Shown: positions 38,789 to 46,753 of the stretch, piece after piece
How positions within the stretch are numbered: position 1 is the first letter of the stretch
Layout of the letters: each line of letters opens with the position of its first letter
Source: Gordonia pseudamarae
GTDB lineage: Bacteria > Actinomycetota > Actinomycetes > Mycobacteriales > Mycobacteriaceae
Reading direction: 5' to 3'
Assembly (NCBI RefSeq): GCF_025273675.1
Contig: NZ_CP045809.1
Span: 806,001-870,000, forward strand
Length of the DNA: 64,000 nt
The notes under the pieces: generated by a model
Seen by the model: only the letters and a program-made list of their open reading frames with translations
What the model was told of the DNA's origin: nothing
The model's database searches: none
Translations under genes and position numbers: made by a program

Positions 38789-39271
38789 ATGGCGAAACCC
38801 CCCACCCCGTCTCCGCAGGTCCCGGAGGACGGCACGCCGTCCTGGAAGGCGGCCATGCCGTTCATCATCGCGGCCGCCGTGGTGGCGGTGGTGGTGATCG
38901 GGGTGCTGATCTCCAACGCGATCCGTCCGGCCGAGGAACGGATGAGTGACGACGCGAAGGTTCAGCACGCGATCAACAACTACTACACCGCCCGCAACGA
39001 GGCCGATTTCGACAAGTTCGTCGCCACCAACTGCGCCGCGGTCCGCACCGGGCAGGGCTTCCCGACCCGCGAGGCGTTCGTCACCGACAACACGAAGTCG
39101 ATGGACGAGAACGGCCAGATCAAGATCCCGGAGATCACCGACCTCGCCGTCGACGGCGACCGGGCGAGTGCGCGGGTACATTGGCATTTCGAGAATTCCG
39201 AAGGCAACAAGAACGTCGTCGCCACCACGGTGGTGCGCGAGGACGGTGAATGGAAGGTGTGCACGTCGTGA
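38789..39271 (+). CDS. membrane-anchored protein with Rv0361-like outer domain
   Basis: The 160-aa protein has a short proline-rich cytoplasmic start, one helix (AMPFIIAAAVVAVVVIGVLI) and a ~110-residue extracellular domain (AINNYYTARNEADFDKFVAT ... GEWKVCTS). The domain parallels the outer domain of the large protein at 24585-26939 in length, in the cysteine positions (ATNCAAV; WKVC) and in its closing VxEDGEWKVC-type strand. An NTF2-like fold is likely. Its stop overlaps the rhodanese start (GTGA), so it is cotranslated with the rhodanese-metZ pair. Function unknown. Confidence 0.8.
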   Translation: MAKPPTPSPQVPEDGTPSWKAAMPFIIAAAVVAVVVIGVLISNAIRPAEERMSDDAKVQHAINNYYTARNEADFDKFVATNCAAVRTGQGFPTREAFVTDNTKSMDENGQIKIPEITDLAVDGDRASARVHWHFENSEGNKNVVATTVVREDGEWKVCTS

Positions 39272-39681
39272 CATACGCGGGAGATCTGACACCCCAGGAA
39301 GCATGGGATGCGCTCGAAGCCAACCCCGATGCCGTCCTGGTGGACTGTCGCACTCGTGCGGAATGGAACTTCGTCGGCGTGCCCGACCTGGAGATCCTCG
39401 GCAAGCGGACCGTGTTCGTCGAATGGGTGGGGTTTCCCGACGGCGCACCCAATCAGGGATTCGTGGCACAGCTGCGTGAGGCGGGGATCCGCGACAGCGA
39501 CGAGGTGATCTTCCTCTGTCGTTCCGGGCACCGTTCCATCGGTGCCGCCCAGATGGCGACCGCCGCCGGCATCGCCAAGGCCTACAACGTGCTCGACGGT
39601 TTCGAGGGCGCTCTCGATGAGAACGATCATCGTGGCTCCACGGGCTGGCGCGCCTCGAACCTGCCCTGGAGGCAGTCATGA
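39268..39681 (+). CDS. single-domain rhodanese (Rv0390-like)
   Basis: The 137-aa protein is a rhodanese domain: VLVDCRTRAEWNFVGVPDL near the start and the active-site loop FLCRSGHRSIGAA, whose Cys carries a persulfide. Rhodaneses move sulfane sulfur between small molecules and proteins. GTG 39268 overlaps the previous stop by GTGA and has GGAAGG 10 bases ahead. An ATG 18 bases earlier is possible but has no better site. Its end overlaps metZ by ATGA. The tight coupling with metZ suggests that it handles sulfide or persulfide for homocysteine synthesis, which is inference. Confidence 0.92.
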   Translation: MTYAGDLTPQEAWDALEANPDAVLVDCRTRAEWNFVGVPDLEILGKRTVFVEWVGFPDGAPNQGFVAQLREAGIRDSDEVIFLCRSGHRSIGAAQMATAAGIAKAYNVLDGFEGALDENDHRGSTGWRASNLPWRQS

Positions 39682-40877
39682 GTCACATTCTCCCCGAAGG
39701 TGTTTCGCTCGGAACCATCGGTGTTCGGGGGGGTCTGGACCGGTCCGGCTTCTTCGAGACGTCCGAGGCGCTGTTCCTGACCAGCGGCTACGTCTACGAC
39801 TCGGCGGAGGCGGCCGAACGCGCGTTCACCGGCGAGGATGAACGTTACGTGTACTCGCGGTACGGCAATCCGACGGTCAACATGTTCCAGGAGCGGCTGC
39901 GGCTGCTCGATGACATGCCCGCCGCCTTCGCCACCGCCAGCGGCATGGCGGCGGTGTTCGTGGCGCTCGGCGCGCTGCTCAAGGCCGGTGACCGACTCGT
40001 CGCCGCCCGCAGCTTGTTCGGCTCGTGCTTCGTGGTGTGCAACGAGATCCTGCCGCGCTGGGGCGTCGAGACCGTGTTCGTCGACGGTGAGGATCTCGAG
40101 CAGTGGGAGCAGGCGCTGTCGGTGCCCACCACCGCGGTGTTCTTCGAGACCCCGTCCAATCCGATGCAAACCCTCGTCGACGTTGCCGCGGTGTGCGAAC
40201 TCGCTCACGCTGCCGGGGCAAAGGTGGTGCTGGACAACGTTTTCGCCACTCCTTTGCTGCAGCGCGGATCCGAGCTCGGTGCCGACGTCATCGTCTACTC
40301 GGCCACCAAGCACATCGACGGCCAGGGTCGTGTGCTCGGCGGCGCGGTGGTCGGCGACAAGGAGTTCATCGACGGGCCGGTGCAGCAGCTGATGCGGCAC
40401 ACCGGTCCCGCGATGAGCGCCTTCAACGCGTGGATCCTGCTCAAGGGGCTGGAGACGATGCAGCTCCGGCTCGACCGCTCGGTGTCCACGGCGCTGCGCA
40501 TCGCCGAGTTCCTGGAGGCCGACGACCGGGTGCGCTGGGTGAAATACCCGTTCCTATCATCGCATCCGCAGTACGAGCTGGCCCGCCGGCAGATGTCGGG
40601 CGGCGGTACCGTCATCACCTTCGAGCTCAACGACCGCGCCGGGGTGTCGGGCAAGGAACGTGCCTTCGAGGTCCTCAACGGTCTGTCGATCATCGACATC
40701 TCCAATAACCTCGGCGACGCCAAGTCCCTGATCACCCACCCGGCCACCACCACCCACCGGGCGATGGGTCCGGAGGGCCGCGCGGCCATCGGCCTCACCG
40801 ATTCGGTGGTCCGCCTGTCGGTGGGCCTGGAAGGGGCCGACGATCTGCTCGAGGACGTCGACAAAGCACTGGGCTGA
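39678..40877 (+). CDS. metZ: O-succinylhomoserine sulfhydrylase
   Basis: The 399-aa PLP enzyme makes homocysteine directly from an activated homoserine and sulfide. Fold-type I features are visible: RYGNPTVNMFQERLRLLD, the cofactor region TASGMAAVFVALGALL, the Schiff-base lysine in YSATKHIDGQGRVLGG, and SLITHPATTTHRAMGPEGR. It is closest to MetZ among Cys/Met-metabolism enzymes and follows rhodanese exactly as in mycobacteria (Rv0391). The start ATG overlaps the rhodanese stop. A hairpin follows 17 bases after the stop. Confidence 0.95.
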   Translation: MSHILPEGVSLGTIGVRGGLDRSGFFETSEALFLTSGYVYDSAEAAERAFTGEDERYVYSRYGNPTVNMFQERLRLLDDMPAAFATASGMAAVFVALGALLKAGDRLVAARSLFGSCFVVCNEILPRWGVETVFVDGEDLEQWEQALSVPTTAVFFETPSNPMQTLVDVAAVCELAHAAGAKVVLDNVFATPLLQRGSELGADVIVYSATKHIDGQGRVLGGAVVGDKEFIDGPVQQLMRHTGPAMSAFNAWILLKGLETMQLRLDRSVSTALRIAEFLEADDRVRWVKYPFLSSHPQYELARRQMSGGGTVITFELNDRAGVSGKERAFEVLNGLSIIDISNNLGDAKSLITHPATTTHRAMGPEGRAAIGLTDSVVRLSVGLEGADDLLEDVDKALG

Positions 40878-40893
40878 TCGCGGACGTCGGCGT

Positions 40894-40916
40894 GGCTGAC
40901 CCTGGTGCGGTCAGCC
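40894..40916 (+). terminator. hairpin after metZ
   Basis: GGCTGACC pairs with GGTCAGCC across a 7-base loop, 17 bases past the metZ stop. There is no T-tract. Confidence 0.6.
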
Positions 40917-40917
40917 G

Positions 40918-41137
40918 GTCAGCCGGTCGCGGTGCACCGCAGGTTCGGTGCGACCACGAAGGTCTCCAGCCCCGATCACGGTCGAGTAGTGCCTCGGCGC
41001 GCTCGATGTCCTCGGCGCTGATGCCCGCGTCGGTGCCGCGTGCGCGGACGGCGCGCGGCATCTCCGGCCGCACGAGCTCGGCCAGGTAGTCGCGGGCGAC
41101 GGGCCGGCTCGCCGATGCCGCGACGGGAATCGAGCCG
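40918..41137 (-). other. possible gene remnant between metZ and the SRPBCC gene
   Basis: The minus-strand frame reads, without an adequate start, a protein-like stretch (SRPVARDYLAELVRPEMPR, then GISAEDIERAEALLDRDRGW) unlike the arginine-rich shadow frames elsewhere. It loses this character near 40,920 and runs into antisense metZ. It may be the tail of a lost gene. The family is not recognised. Confidence 0.3.
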
Positions 41138-41596
41138 CTACCCGTGAGCCGCGGTGGCGATGGCTGCCACGGAACGCCACCGCCGGTGACGGTGCGCGAA
41201 CATCAGTCGGATGAAGACCCTGGTGGCGAACCCGGAGATACCGTTCTCGATCTCGATGTCGTCGGTGTAACGGCAACTGGTGGCGGTGATCGGATCGAAG
41301 GTCAGCCGGTGGTTCCAGATACGGACCGGACCGCCGCGTTCACGAGTGTAGATTTCGTGCTCGTCTCGGCTGACCAGGGTGATCTCGTGGGTCCAGCTGG
41401 GAATCACACCGAACCAGGTCACCCGGCCACGGGCGGAGAATCCGGGTTCGACGGCGGTGCCGGGCGGCGGGATGTTCTCTCGGGAGAAGGCGAGTATGGG
41501 CGCGAGCACGAACATCATCACCTCGGGTTCGGCAGCGAGCCTGCAGGCCGTCTGGGCCGGTAGAGGAAGTTCAGTAGTAATGGAAACTATTGCCAT
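41138..41596 (-). CDS. SRPBCC-fold protein
   Basis: The 152-aa protein matches the START/SRPBCC pattern used to bind hydrophobic ligands. It begins with the typical strand (MAIVSITTELPLPAQTACRL), continues with a central SARGRVTWFGVIPSWTHEIT and RIWNHRLTFDPIT, and ends in a long C-terminal helix (FATRVFIRLMFAHRHRRWRS). Members act as lipid or polyketide binders or cyclases. It stands alone on its strand, and its ligand cannot be predicted. Confidence 0.75.
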   Translation of the reverse strand: MAIVSITTELPLPAQTACRLAAEPEVMMFVLAPILAFSRENIPPPGTAVEPGFSARGRVTWFGVIPSWTHEITLVSRDEHEIYTRERGGPVRIWNHRLTFDPITATSCRYTDDIEIENGISGFATRVFIRLMFAHRHRRWRSVAAIATAAHG

Positions 41597-41916
41597 GAAG
41601 ACGAGGCTATGTCCGGCCGCACCGTGACGGAAGACGGGATCTGTGGGAATTCCCGGTGGTCAGCCCCGATGCTCGATGAGTAAGCAAGCGCCTGCCGCAC
41701 GCGAGCCGCGGGACCGAGTGGATGGACCGGGCAGTACCTACGCGATCGTGGTCGGAGGGTTGGCCGGCGCGGTACTGCCGGGATACGAGTGCGCGTCGGT
41801 TCCGGTGTCGGCCCTCCCGAGAATCCCACCTGCCCACCGCGTCCGGGCAGGTGGGATTCCCGGATTAGCCGGCGTGATGGCCCCGACCCGTGCGGGCACG
41901 AACGGCCGGGCGCGGG
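41597..41916. other. intergenic region with one terminator
   Basis: The ~320 bases between the SRPBCC start and the SGNH stop hold one perfect hairpin (41821-41859). No frame on either strand looks coding. Confidence 0.5.
41821..41859. terminator. perfect 15-bp hairpin after the SGNH hydrolase gene
   Basis: GAATCCCACCTGCCC pairs with GGGCAGGTGGGATTC over a 9-base loop, 58 bases beyond the minus-strand SGNH stop. It probably terminates the three-gene operon. Confidence 0.8.
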
Positions 41917-42825
41917 TTACAGACCGAACTGGTCGCGGATGGTCGCTGCCATCACCGCATCACCCTCGACCGTCGGATGTACCGGAATGCCGAACACATC
42001 GGTTTTCGGGTCGAGCACGCCGTGGACCAGGGGCTTGGGAGTGCACAGGCCGCGTCCGGCGGTGGCCGCACGGGCGTCGACGAACTCGACGTTCAGCATG
42101 GTCGCGGCCTCGCGGGTAGCGCTGTCGAGCTTGTCGATCAACGCTATGACGGTCTTGGAGTTACGTACCGTGACCTCGCGCCCGGCGACGTCGATGCAGG
42201 CCGCCTTCGCGCCCGGATGCAGCAGTTCCGGGTATCCGACGAAGGCGATTCGCGCGTTGGGGGCGTAGTACCGCACATACTCGATGACCTGTGCCGTACG
42301 GTCGACGATGGCCTGCGGGGTGATGGAGGTGACCGAGTCGTGATCGGCCTCGCAATGTCCGCCGGCCAGACATTTGAGGAGCATCCGCAGCGCGGTGTCG
42401 TGTCCGTTCCACTGGTCGTTCATACCGAATTGCATCAGGAACAACGCGGTGTCGGTGGTGATGCCGCCGGCCTTGTCGGCCCGCCGGGCCTCGTCGCCGA
42501 TCTGGTAGTCGGCCGACCCGAACGACGCGCCGCTGCACGCCTCCTCCACGAGCCTGCGGCCCGTGAGCCGCCCGAGCTGCTCCGGCCAGGCCTGCGGGTT
42601 CTGCTTACAACTGCCGCGCATATCGGGACTGTTGGCGGCGAAGGAGTCGCCGAGCACCACGATCTGTCCCGGCTGCGAGAGCTTGTGCTTGGGCGTCGGC
42701 ACGGAACTGGTGGTGTTCGCATTCGGGTTTCCGCCGGCGGACGCGGTGGCCGGAAACAGCGACACACCCACCAGTGTGATCGCGGTGAGCGCAGGCGCCA
42801 GGAACCGGGCGAGAGCGTTGGTCAT
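41917..42825 (-). CDS. secreted SGNH/GDSL hydrolase
   Basis: The 302-aa protein has a signal peptide (NALARFLAPALTAITLVGVS, cleavage near ASA). A SGNH domain follows: block I QIVVLGDSFAANS (Ser nucleophile), then an oxyanion Asn in FGMNDQW, and a terminal PVHPTVEGD with catalytic His. Such enzymes remove or transfer acyl groups on sugars or lipids. Its ATG overlaps the stop of the acyltransferase-3 gene (ATGA), so the two are made together. AT3 and SGNH domains are often fused in one acetyl-transfer protein, and here they are separate. Confidence 0.88.
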   Translation of the reverse strand: MTNALARFLAPALTAITLVGVSLFPATASAGGNPNANTTSSVPTPKHKLSQPGQIVVLGDSFAANSPDMRGSCKQNPQAWPEQLGRLTGRRLVEEACSGASFGSADYQIGDEARRADKAGGITTDTALFLMQFGMNDQWNGHDTALRMLLKCLAGGHCEADHDSVTSITPQAIVDRTAQVIEYVRYYAPNARIAFVGYPELLHPGAKAACIDVAGREVTVRNSKTVIALIDKLDSATREAATMLNVEFVDARAATAGRGLCTPKPLVHGVLDPKTDVFGIPVHPTVEGDAVMAATIRDQFGL

Positions 42826-44111
42826 GTGTTGCTTTCTGGATGAAGGGTCGCCCGGTTCTTTCGCCGGGTGATGGGTTTGTCGACGAATTCGTATACGAGT
42901 CCGGCCGCGGCGAGGGCGAGCACGAAGCACAACGCGACCGCGCCGAGCCAGCCCACGAAACCGATGGCGTGACCTGCCAGCAGGTATTTGAGCACGACGA
43001 CCATAGCCGGATACTGCAGCAGGTAGAAAGCGTACGACACGTCGCCCAGCCAGACCATCGGGCCGGTTGCGTTGATCCCCCGGCGACCGGTCACATCGCG
43101 CAGGCAGGCGGTGGCGATGACGGCGGCGGTCGGCAGCAGGATCAGCACGCTCATCGCGTAGTTGGACGGCACCCACCATGTTGCCGCGAACGCCACCGCC
43201 AGCGACAGCAGCGGCCACCACAGCCGGGTGTTGCGCCAGCGCCCGCTGATCACCAACCGCGCCACGAGGACCCCCAGGAAGAACTCGGGCAGCCGCGACA
43301 GCGGAAAGTAGTAACTCAGCCAGTACCCGTGGTCGCTGTAGCCGAGGTAGTCGTGGGCGAAGAACGCCGGATCGGCGTTGTACCCGTATTCGGGGGTGAC
43401 CGTCGGCAACGTGCCGTCGGCCTCCACGACCATCCGGGCGCCGTACATGTTGCCCGTGCCCTTGTAGCCGTCGGCGAACAGGTAGTAGCAGGTGTGCAGC
43501 ACCACGATCAGCGCGAACACCACCGCGATCGCCGCGGGTACCAACCGGTCGGCGATCTTCTCGATGAACGGCACCAGAAACGGGAACGTCGCGTAGAACA
43601 GGATCTCCGAGGCCAGCGACCACGCCGGGATGTTCAGACCGCCCAACGACGTCCAGTCGGGCCACCAGGTCTGTACCAGCAGGGTGGTGGGCACCCAGGT
43701 GACCAGCTTGCTCAACGGCACCGGCAGCACCACCAGCAGCACCGCGACGGCCACCAGGTGCGTCGGATAGATCTTCTTCGCCCGGCGCCCGATGAAGGCA
43801 CGCGGCGTGTCGCCGGACCGGCGGGTCCACAGCATGATGAACCCGCTGAGGACGAAGAAGAACGTCACGCCCGCCGCGCCCACCTGCATGGGTATCGCCT
43901 TGGCGATGCTCCAGTAGGTGTCGCTGCCGTAGAATGGATACACCGGCAGGAACACGACCGTGTGCAGCACGAACACCGCCAGCGCTGCCCACCACCGCAT
44001 ACCGGTCAGCGAGGGCAGCCGCGTGCCACGCACGTCAACGACGGGGGGAGCGCCGGTCTTGTGCGGGCGATCGGCTACCGGGTCCGGGTTGCGGTCGGCC
44101 GTGTCCGTCAC
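42822..44111 (-). CDS. acyltransferase family 3 (OafA/YrhL-like) membrane protein
   Basis: The 429-aa protein has about ten transmembrane helices with AT3 marks: LPSLTGMRWWAALAVFVLHT (with the conserved His), GVTFFFVLSGFIMLWTRR, AKKIYPTHLVAVAV and a central AWSLASEILFYATFPFL. AT3 proteins carry acetyl or other acyl groups across the membrane onto surface glycans or lipids. GTG 44111 is chosen, 10 bases after the lipoprotein stop; GTG 44147 would overlap that gene. The stop overlaps the SGNH start. The target is probably a cell-envelope glycan or glycolipid, by inference. Confidence 0.88.
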   Translation of the reverse strand: MTDTADRNPDPVADRPHKTGAPPVVDVRGTRLPSLTGMRWWAALAVFVLHTVVFLPVYPFYGSDTYWSIAKAIPMQVGAAGVTFFFVLSGFIMLWTRRSGDTPRAFIGRRAKKIYPTHLVAVAVLLVVLPVPLSKLVTWVPTTLLVQTWWPDWTSLGGLNIPAWSLASEILFYATFPFLVPFIEKIADRLVPAAIAVVFALIVVLHTCYYLFADGYKGTGNMYGARMVVEADGTLPTVTPEYGYNADPAFFAHDYLGYSDHGYWLSYYFPLSRLPEFFLGVLVARLVISGRWRNTRLWWPLLSLAVAFAATWWVPSNYAMSVLILLPTAAVIATACLRDVTGRRGINATGPMVWLGDVSYAFYLLQYPAMVVVLKYLLAGHAIGFVGWLGAVALCFVLALAAAGLVYEFVDKPITRRKNRATLHPESNT

Positions 44112-44121
44112 CGCCGGCTGC

Positions 44122-44541
44122 TCAGTAGCCGGGTCGGCCGCCGCCACCCTGCGGCAGTTGCGGAGGCGTCTGCGGGGCTTGCTGCTCGGCCGGGGCCTGC
44201 GTCTGCTCGGGTGCGGGCTGCTCGACGGGTGCCTGCTCGACGGGTGCCTGCTGCTCGGCCGGGGCCTGCGTCTGCTCGGGAGCCGGTTGTTCGACGGGTG
44301 CCTGTGTTTGCTGCTCCACCGGCGCGTCGACGGTTGCCTCGGGAGTGGAGGTGGCCGGGGTCGTGGTCGACGACGGCGCACTCGTCGTGGTGCTCGGTTC
44401 GCTCGACATCGTGCTGCTGGAGACCGATGGCACGCTCGACGACGGGGAATCTGAGTCGTCGGATCCGCAGGCTGCGAGCCCGACGGTCAGCGGGGCCAGC
44501 AATGCGATGGTCAGAGTGCGCGCGGCGCGTCGGGCGGTCAC
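44122..44541 (-). CDS. lipoprotein with repetitive Pro/Gln/Glu-rich body
   Basis: The 139-aa product has a lipoprotein signal (ARTLTIALLAPLTVGLAACG, lipobox LAAC). A Ser/Thr-rich stretch follows, then APVEQ, APEQTQ and APAEQQ repeats, the larger unit (23 residues, 69 bp) occurring about twice. No folded domain is visible. It would be a lipid-anchored, extended spacer or scaffold in the cell wall. GTG 44541 has GAGGGGACCCC ahead. It is the first gene of the lipoprotein-AT3-SGNH operon, so it may help place the acyl-transfer machinery outside the membrane. Confidence 0.8.
   Translation of the reverse strand: MTARRAARTLTIALLAPLTVGLAACGSDDSDSPSSSVPSVSSSTMSSEPSTTTSAPSSTTTPATSTPEATVDAPVEQQTQAPVEQPAPEQTQAPAEQQAPVEQAPVEQPAPEQTQAPAEQQAPQTPPQLPQGGGGRPGY
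44182..44319 (-). repeat. 69-bp imperfect tandem duplication in the lipoprotein gene
   Basis: CTGCTCGGCCGGGGCCTGCG recurs at 44182 and 44251 with the sequence between largely repeated. The period is 69 bases (23 codons), so the frame is kept. Confidence 0.75.
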
Positions 44542-44802
44542 GGGGTCCCCTCGGGTCGTCTTGATCACGGCGAGTACCGGTGATCCCCGGCACACGGCTC
44601 ACAATACTGTGAACATACCGGCCAGCACATGTGCTGGGGATGGTATTCGGGATAGACCTTGCGGGTGACACCCACGGGATGTCGAGGTCCCCCGCCGCAC
44701 GGATCTCGCCGGCCCTCCGGGGCGCGGTCCTTTCCGACCACGGTGAGTCAAACCCACGATCTCGATTGACACCCGAACCGCCGTCGGACAACCATCGGTG
44801 AT
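44542..44802. other. divergent promoter region upstream of the riboswitch
   Basis: About 260 bases lie between the lipoprotein start and the riboswitch aptamer. They should hold promoters for both directions, but I see no clear -10/-35 pair and no reading frame with protein-like composition. Confidence 0.4.
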
Positions 44803-44905
44803 GGGTCACGAGTACCAGCGTCAAGCCCCGGCTGGCTGGTCGGCAACCCTCCGCCACGGTGGGGTGCTCCGGGTGACGACCCGGCCGTGTCCGACCGGAC
44901 ACGGC
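44803..44905 (+). promoter_or_regulatory. SAM-IV riboswitch
   Basis: The sequence GAGTACCAGCGTCAAGCCCC, then CCGGCAACCCTCC and GGTGGGGTGCTCCGGGTGACGACC, reproduces the conserved core of the actinobacterial SAM-IV aptamer. Closing-stem arms are GGGTC at 44803 and GACCC at 44878. A 9-bp hairpin (GCCGTGTCC/GGACACGGC, 44884-44905) follows immediately, and a small CTCC-CGA-GGAG hairpin (44916-44926) covers the ribosome site of the next gene, suggesting translational shut-off when SAM is bound. SAM-IV elements control sulfur and methionine genes. Confidence 0.88.
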
Positions 44906-44934
44906 AAGCGTGGATCTCCCGAGGAGTCTTTGTC

Positions 44935-46227
44935 ATGACCGCTGTCCTGTCCAATTCCGTTTTCCGGCCCGTCGACCCGGCCGCCGTCGGCGGTGCCTTC
45001 CTCCCGCCGCTCGCGGATGTGGTCGGTGCCGACGAACGGGTGTCGCTGCTCGACGGATCGTCGGTGCTGTACGCCAACTTCGACTACGCGGCCAGTGCCC
45101 CGGCGTTGCGGGCCGTCGCCGACGGACTGCTGGCCGCCCTGCCGCAGTACGCGAGCGTGCACCGTGGCGCCGGCGCGCTGTCACAGATCACCACCCACCG
45201 CTACGAACAGGCCCGCGAAACCATCCGCCGGTTCGTCCGGGCCCGCGCCGACGACCACGTCGTGTTCACCCGCAACACCACCGACTCGATCAACCTGCTG
45301 GCCCACTGCCTCGGAGAGCGCGGCGGTGACGTGGTGGTCCTCGACATCGAGCATCACGCCAACCTGCTTCCGTGGCAGCGTCTTCCCGGTACCCGGCTGG
45401 TCACCGCCTGCGCGACCATCGAGGAGACGCTTGCCGCCCTGGAGGACGAGCTCGCGGCCACACCGGCGGCGCTGCTGGCGATCACCGCCGCCTCGAACGT
45501 CACCGGCGAGGTGCTGCCGGTCACGAGGCTGGCCTCGATCGCCCACCGGCACGGTGCCCGGATTCTCATCGACGGGGCACAACTGGTTGCGCACCAGCCG
45601 GTTTCGGTGGTCAGCCACGGTATCGACTATCTGGTGTTCTCCGGTCACAAGCTGTATGCGCCGTTCGGTTCCGGCGTGCTGGTGGGGCGCGGCGACTGGC
45701 TCGACGAGGCCTCGCCGTATCTGGCAGGCGGCGGCGCGAGCGCCGAGGTCGCCTCCGGCGGCCGGGCGCAGTGGCACACCGGACCGGCCCGGCACGAGGC
45801 GGGCTCGCCCAACGTGCTGGGCGCGGTGTCCATCGCGGATGCCTGCACCGCGTTGTCCGACATCGGTTTCGATGCGATCGGGCATCACGGGCACGCACTG
45901 CGTGAGCGGCTCGACGCCGGACTGTCGGTCCTCGACGGGGTGCGTCCGCTGCGGATCTTCACCGACTCGGCCGGCCGCGTCGGCATCGCGGGATTCGCCG
46001 TCGACGGCTTTTCGGCGCGCACGGTCGCCTGCTATCTGAGCGATCACCACGGTATCGGGGTGCGCGACGGCCGGTTCTGCGCGCACCCGCTGCTGACCCG
46101 GCTGGGCTATCCGGCCGGGGCGGTGCGGGCGAGTTTCGGTCTCGGCACCGGTGTCGATGACGTCGATCGCCTACTGAATGCATTGTCGGAGTTGGTGTCC
46201 CGTCGTGGCACCATCGAGCGGAAGTGA
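44935..46227 (+). CDS. cysteine-desulfurase-like PLP enzyme (aminotransferase class V) under SAM control
   Basis: The 430-aa protein has class V aminotransferase/SufS features. These are NFDYAASAPALRAVADGL, VVFTRNTTDSINLLAHCL, the cofactor Asp region GARILIDGAQLVAHQPVSV, the Schiff-base lysine in YLVFSGHKLYAPFGSG, and VRDGRFCAHPLLTRLG, where SufS-type enzymes keep their persulfide Cys. It may therefore release sulfur from cysteine or a related compound. The ribosome site GAGGAG lies in a mini-hairpin behind a SAM-IV riboswitch, so expression rises when SAM is scarce. It is followed 7 bases later by a small luciferase-like gene. It is distinct from the Fe-S assembly SufS by context. Confidence 0.85.
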   Translation: MTAVLSNSVFRPVDPAAVGGAFLPPLADVVGADERVSLLDGSSVLYANFDYAASAPALRAVADGLLAALPQYASVHRGAGALSQITTHRYEQARETIRRFVRARADDHVVFTRNTTDSINLLAHCLGERGGDVVVLDIEHHANLLPWQRLPGTRLVTACATIEETLAALEDELAATPAALLAITAASNVTGEVLPVTRLASIAHRHGARILIDGAQLVAHQPVSVVSHGIDYLVFSGHKLYAPFGSGVLVGRGDWLDEASPYLAGGGASAEVASGGRAQWHTGPARHEAGSPNVLGAVSIADACTALSDIGFDAIGHHGHALRERLDAGLSVLDGVRPLRIFTDSAGRVGIAGFAVDGFSARTVACYLSDHHGIGVRDGRFCAHPLLTRLGYPAGAVRASFGLGTGVDDVDRLLNALSELVSRRGTIERK

Positions 46228-46234
46228 ACCTGAG

Positions 46235-46672
46235 ATGACTGTCGATATCGCCGAAGCCGTGACCGGGACAACCATCAGCGTGGGGCGGCCGCAACTGTCG
46301 GTCGCGCTGCGCGGGGACGCCGGCGTCGACCTGCCCATCGTGGTGCGTCGCCCGACGCTGCGTGATGCGCAGCGGGCGCGGAACGTGCTGCGGTCCGGCC
46401 AGCGTGACCCTGCGAGATTCATAGTGGCGCTGGAGGTGGAGGTGGCGATCGCCGCCCATCCCGCGTCGGCCCGGGCCTCGGTGGGTAATGTTCCCACCGA
46501 CCCGGCGGGTTCGGAGACGGTGCGTTACATCGGCACCCCGCACGGGCTCATCGGTCTCATCCGTGACATCTACGCCGCCGAGGTCGCCGACGCGGTACTC
46601 ATCACCCCGCTCGACGGTTCGGCCACCGAGTCCCGCATCCGGGACGAGGTCCTCCCGGCCTTCGCCGCGTAA
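46235..46672 (+). CDS. half-length luciferase-like (LLM flavin monooxygenase) relative
   Basis: The 145-aa protein resembles only the C-terminal half of bacterial-luciferase-like monooxygenases, which use reduced flavin to attack sulfonates, sulfides and other substrates. Supporting segments are PARFIVALEVEVAIAAHPAS, ETVRYIGTPHGLIGLIRDIY and ADAVLITPLDGSATESRIRD. The N-terminal half, with most of the flavin site, is absent and no upstream frame supplies it. ATG 46235 lies 7 bases after the desulfurase-like stop, so both genes are under the SAM-IV riboswitch. It could be a partner subunit, a carrier or a decayed enzyme. The family call is from pattern only. Confidence 0.6.
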   Translation: MTVDIAEAVTGTTISVGRPQLSVALRGDAGVDLPIVVRRPTLRDAQRARNVLRSGQRDPARFIVALEVEVAIAAHPASARASVGNVPTDPAGSETVRYIGTPHGLIGLIRDIYAAEVADAVLITPLDGSATESRIRDEVLPAFAA

Positions 46673-46683
46673 AGATCGTCCGA

Positions 46684-46725
46684 TATGGCGGTTGGCGCGG
46701 ACATATGCCCGCGCCAACCGCCATA
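46684..46725. terminator. bidirectional terminator, 15-bp stem
   Basis: TATGGCGGTTGGCGC pairs perfectly with GCGCCAACCGCCATA over a 12-base loop, between the luciferase-like gene and the convergent allantoicase gene. Confidence 0.85.
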
Positions 46726-46753
46726 CCGGATGAATTTTGTCGCCAGTGGAAGC

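Noticed and set aside
40795..41073. 92-aa gene starting at ATG 41073
   Set aside because: More than half overlaps antisense metZ or its terminator, and the protein-like part continues upstream of the ATG, so this start does not define a real gene.
44935..46227. suf-operon cysteine desulfurase (sufS)
   Set aside because: No sufB, sufC, sufD or sufU neighbour, and the gene sits behind a SAM riboswitch, so a housekeeping Fe-S role is not supported.
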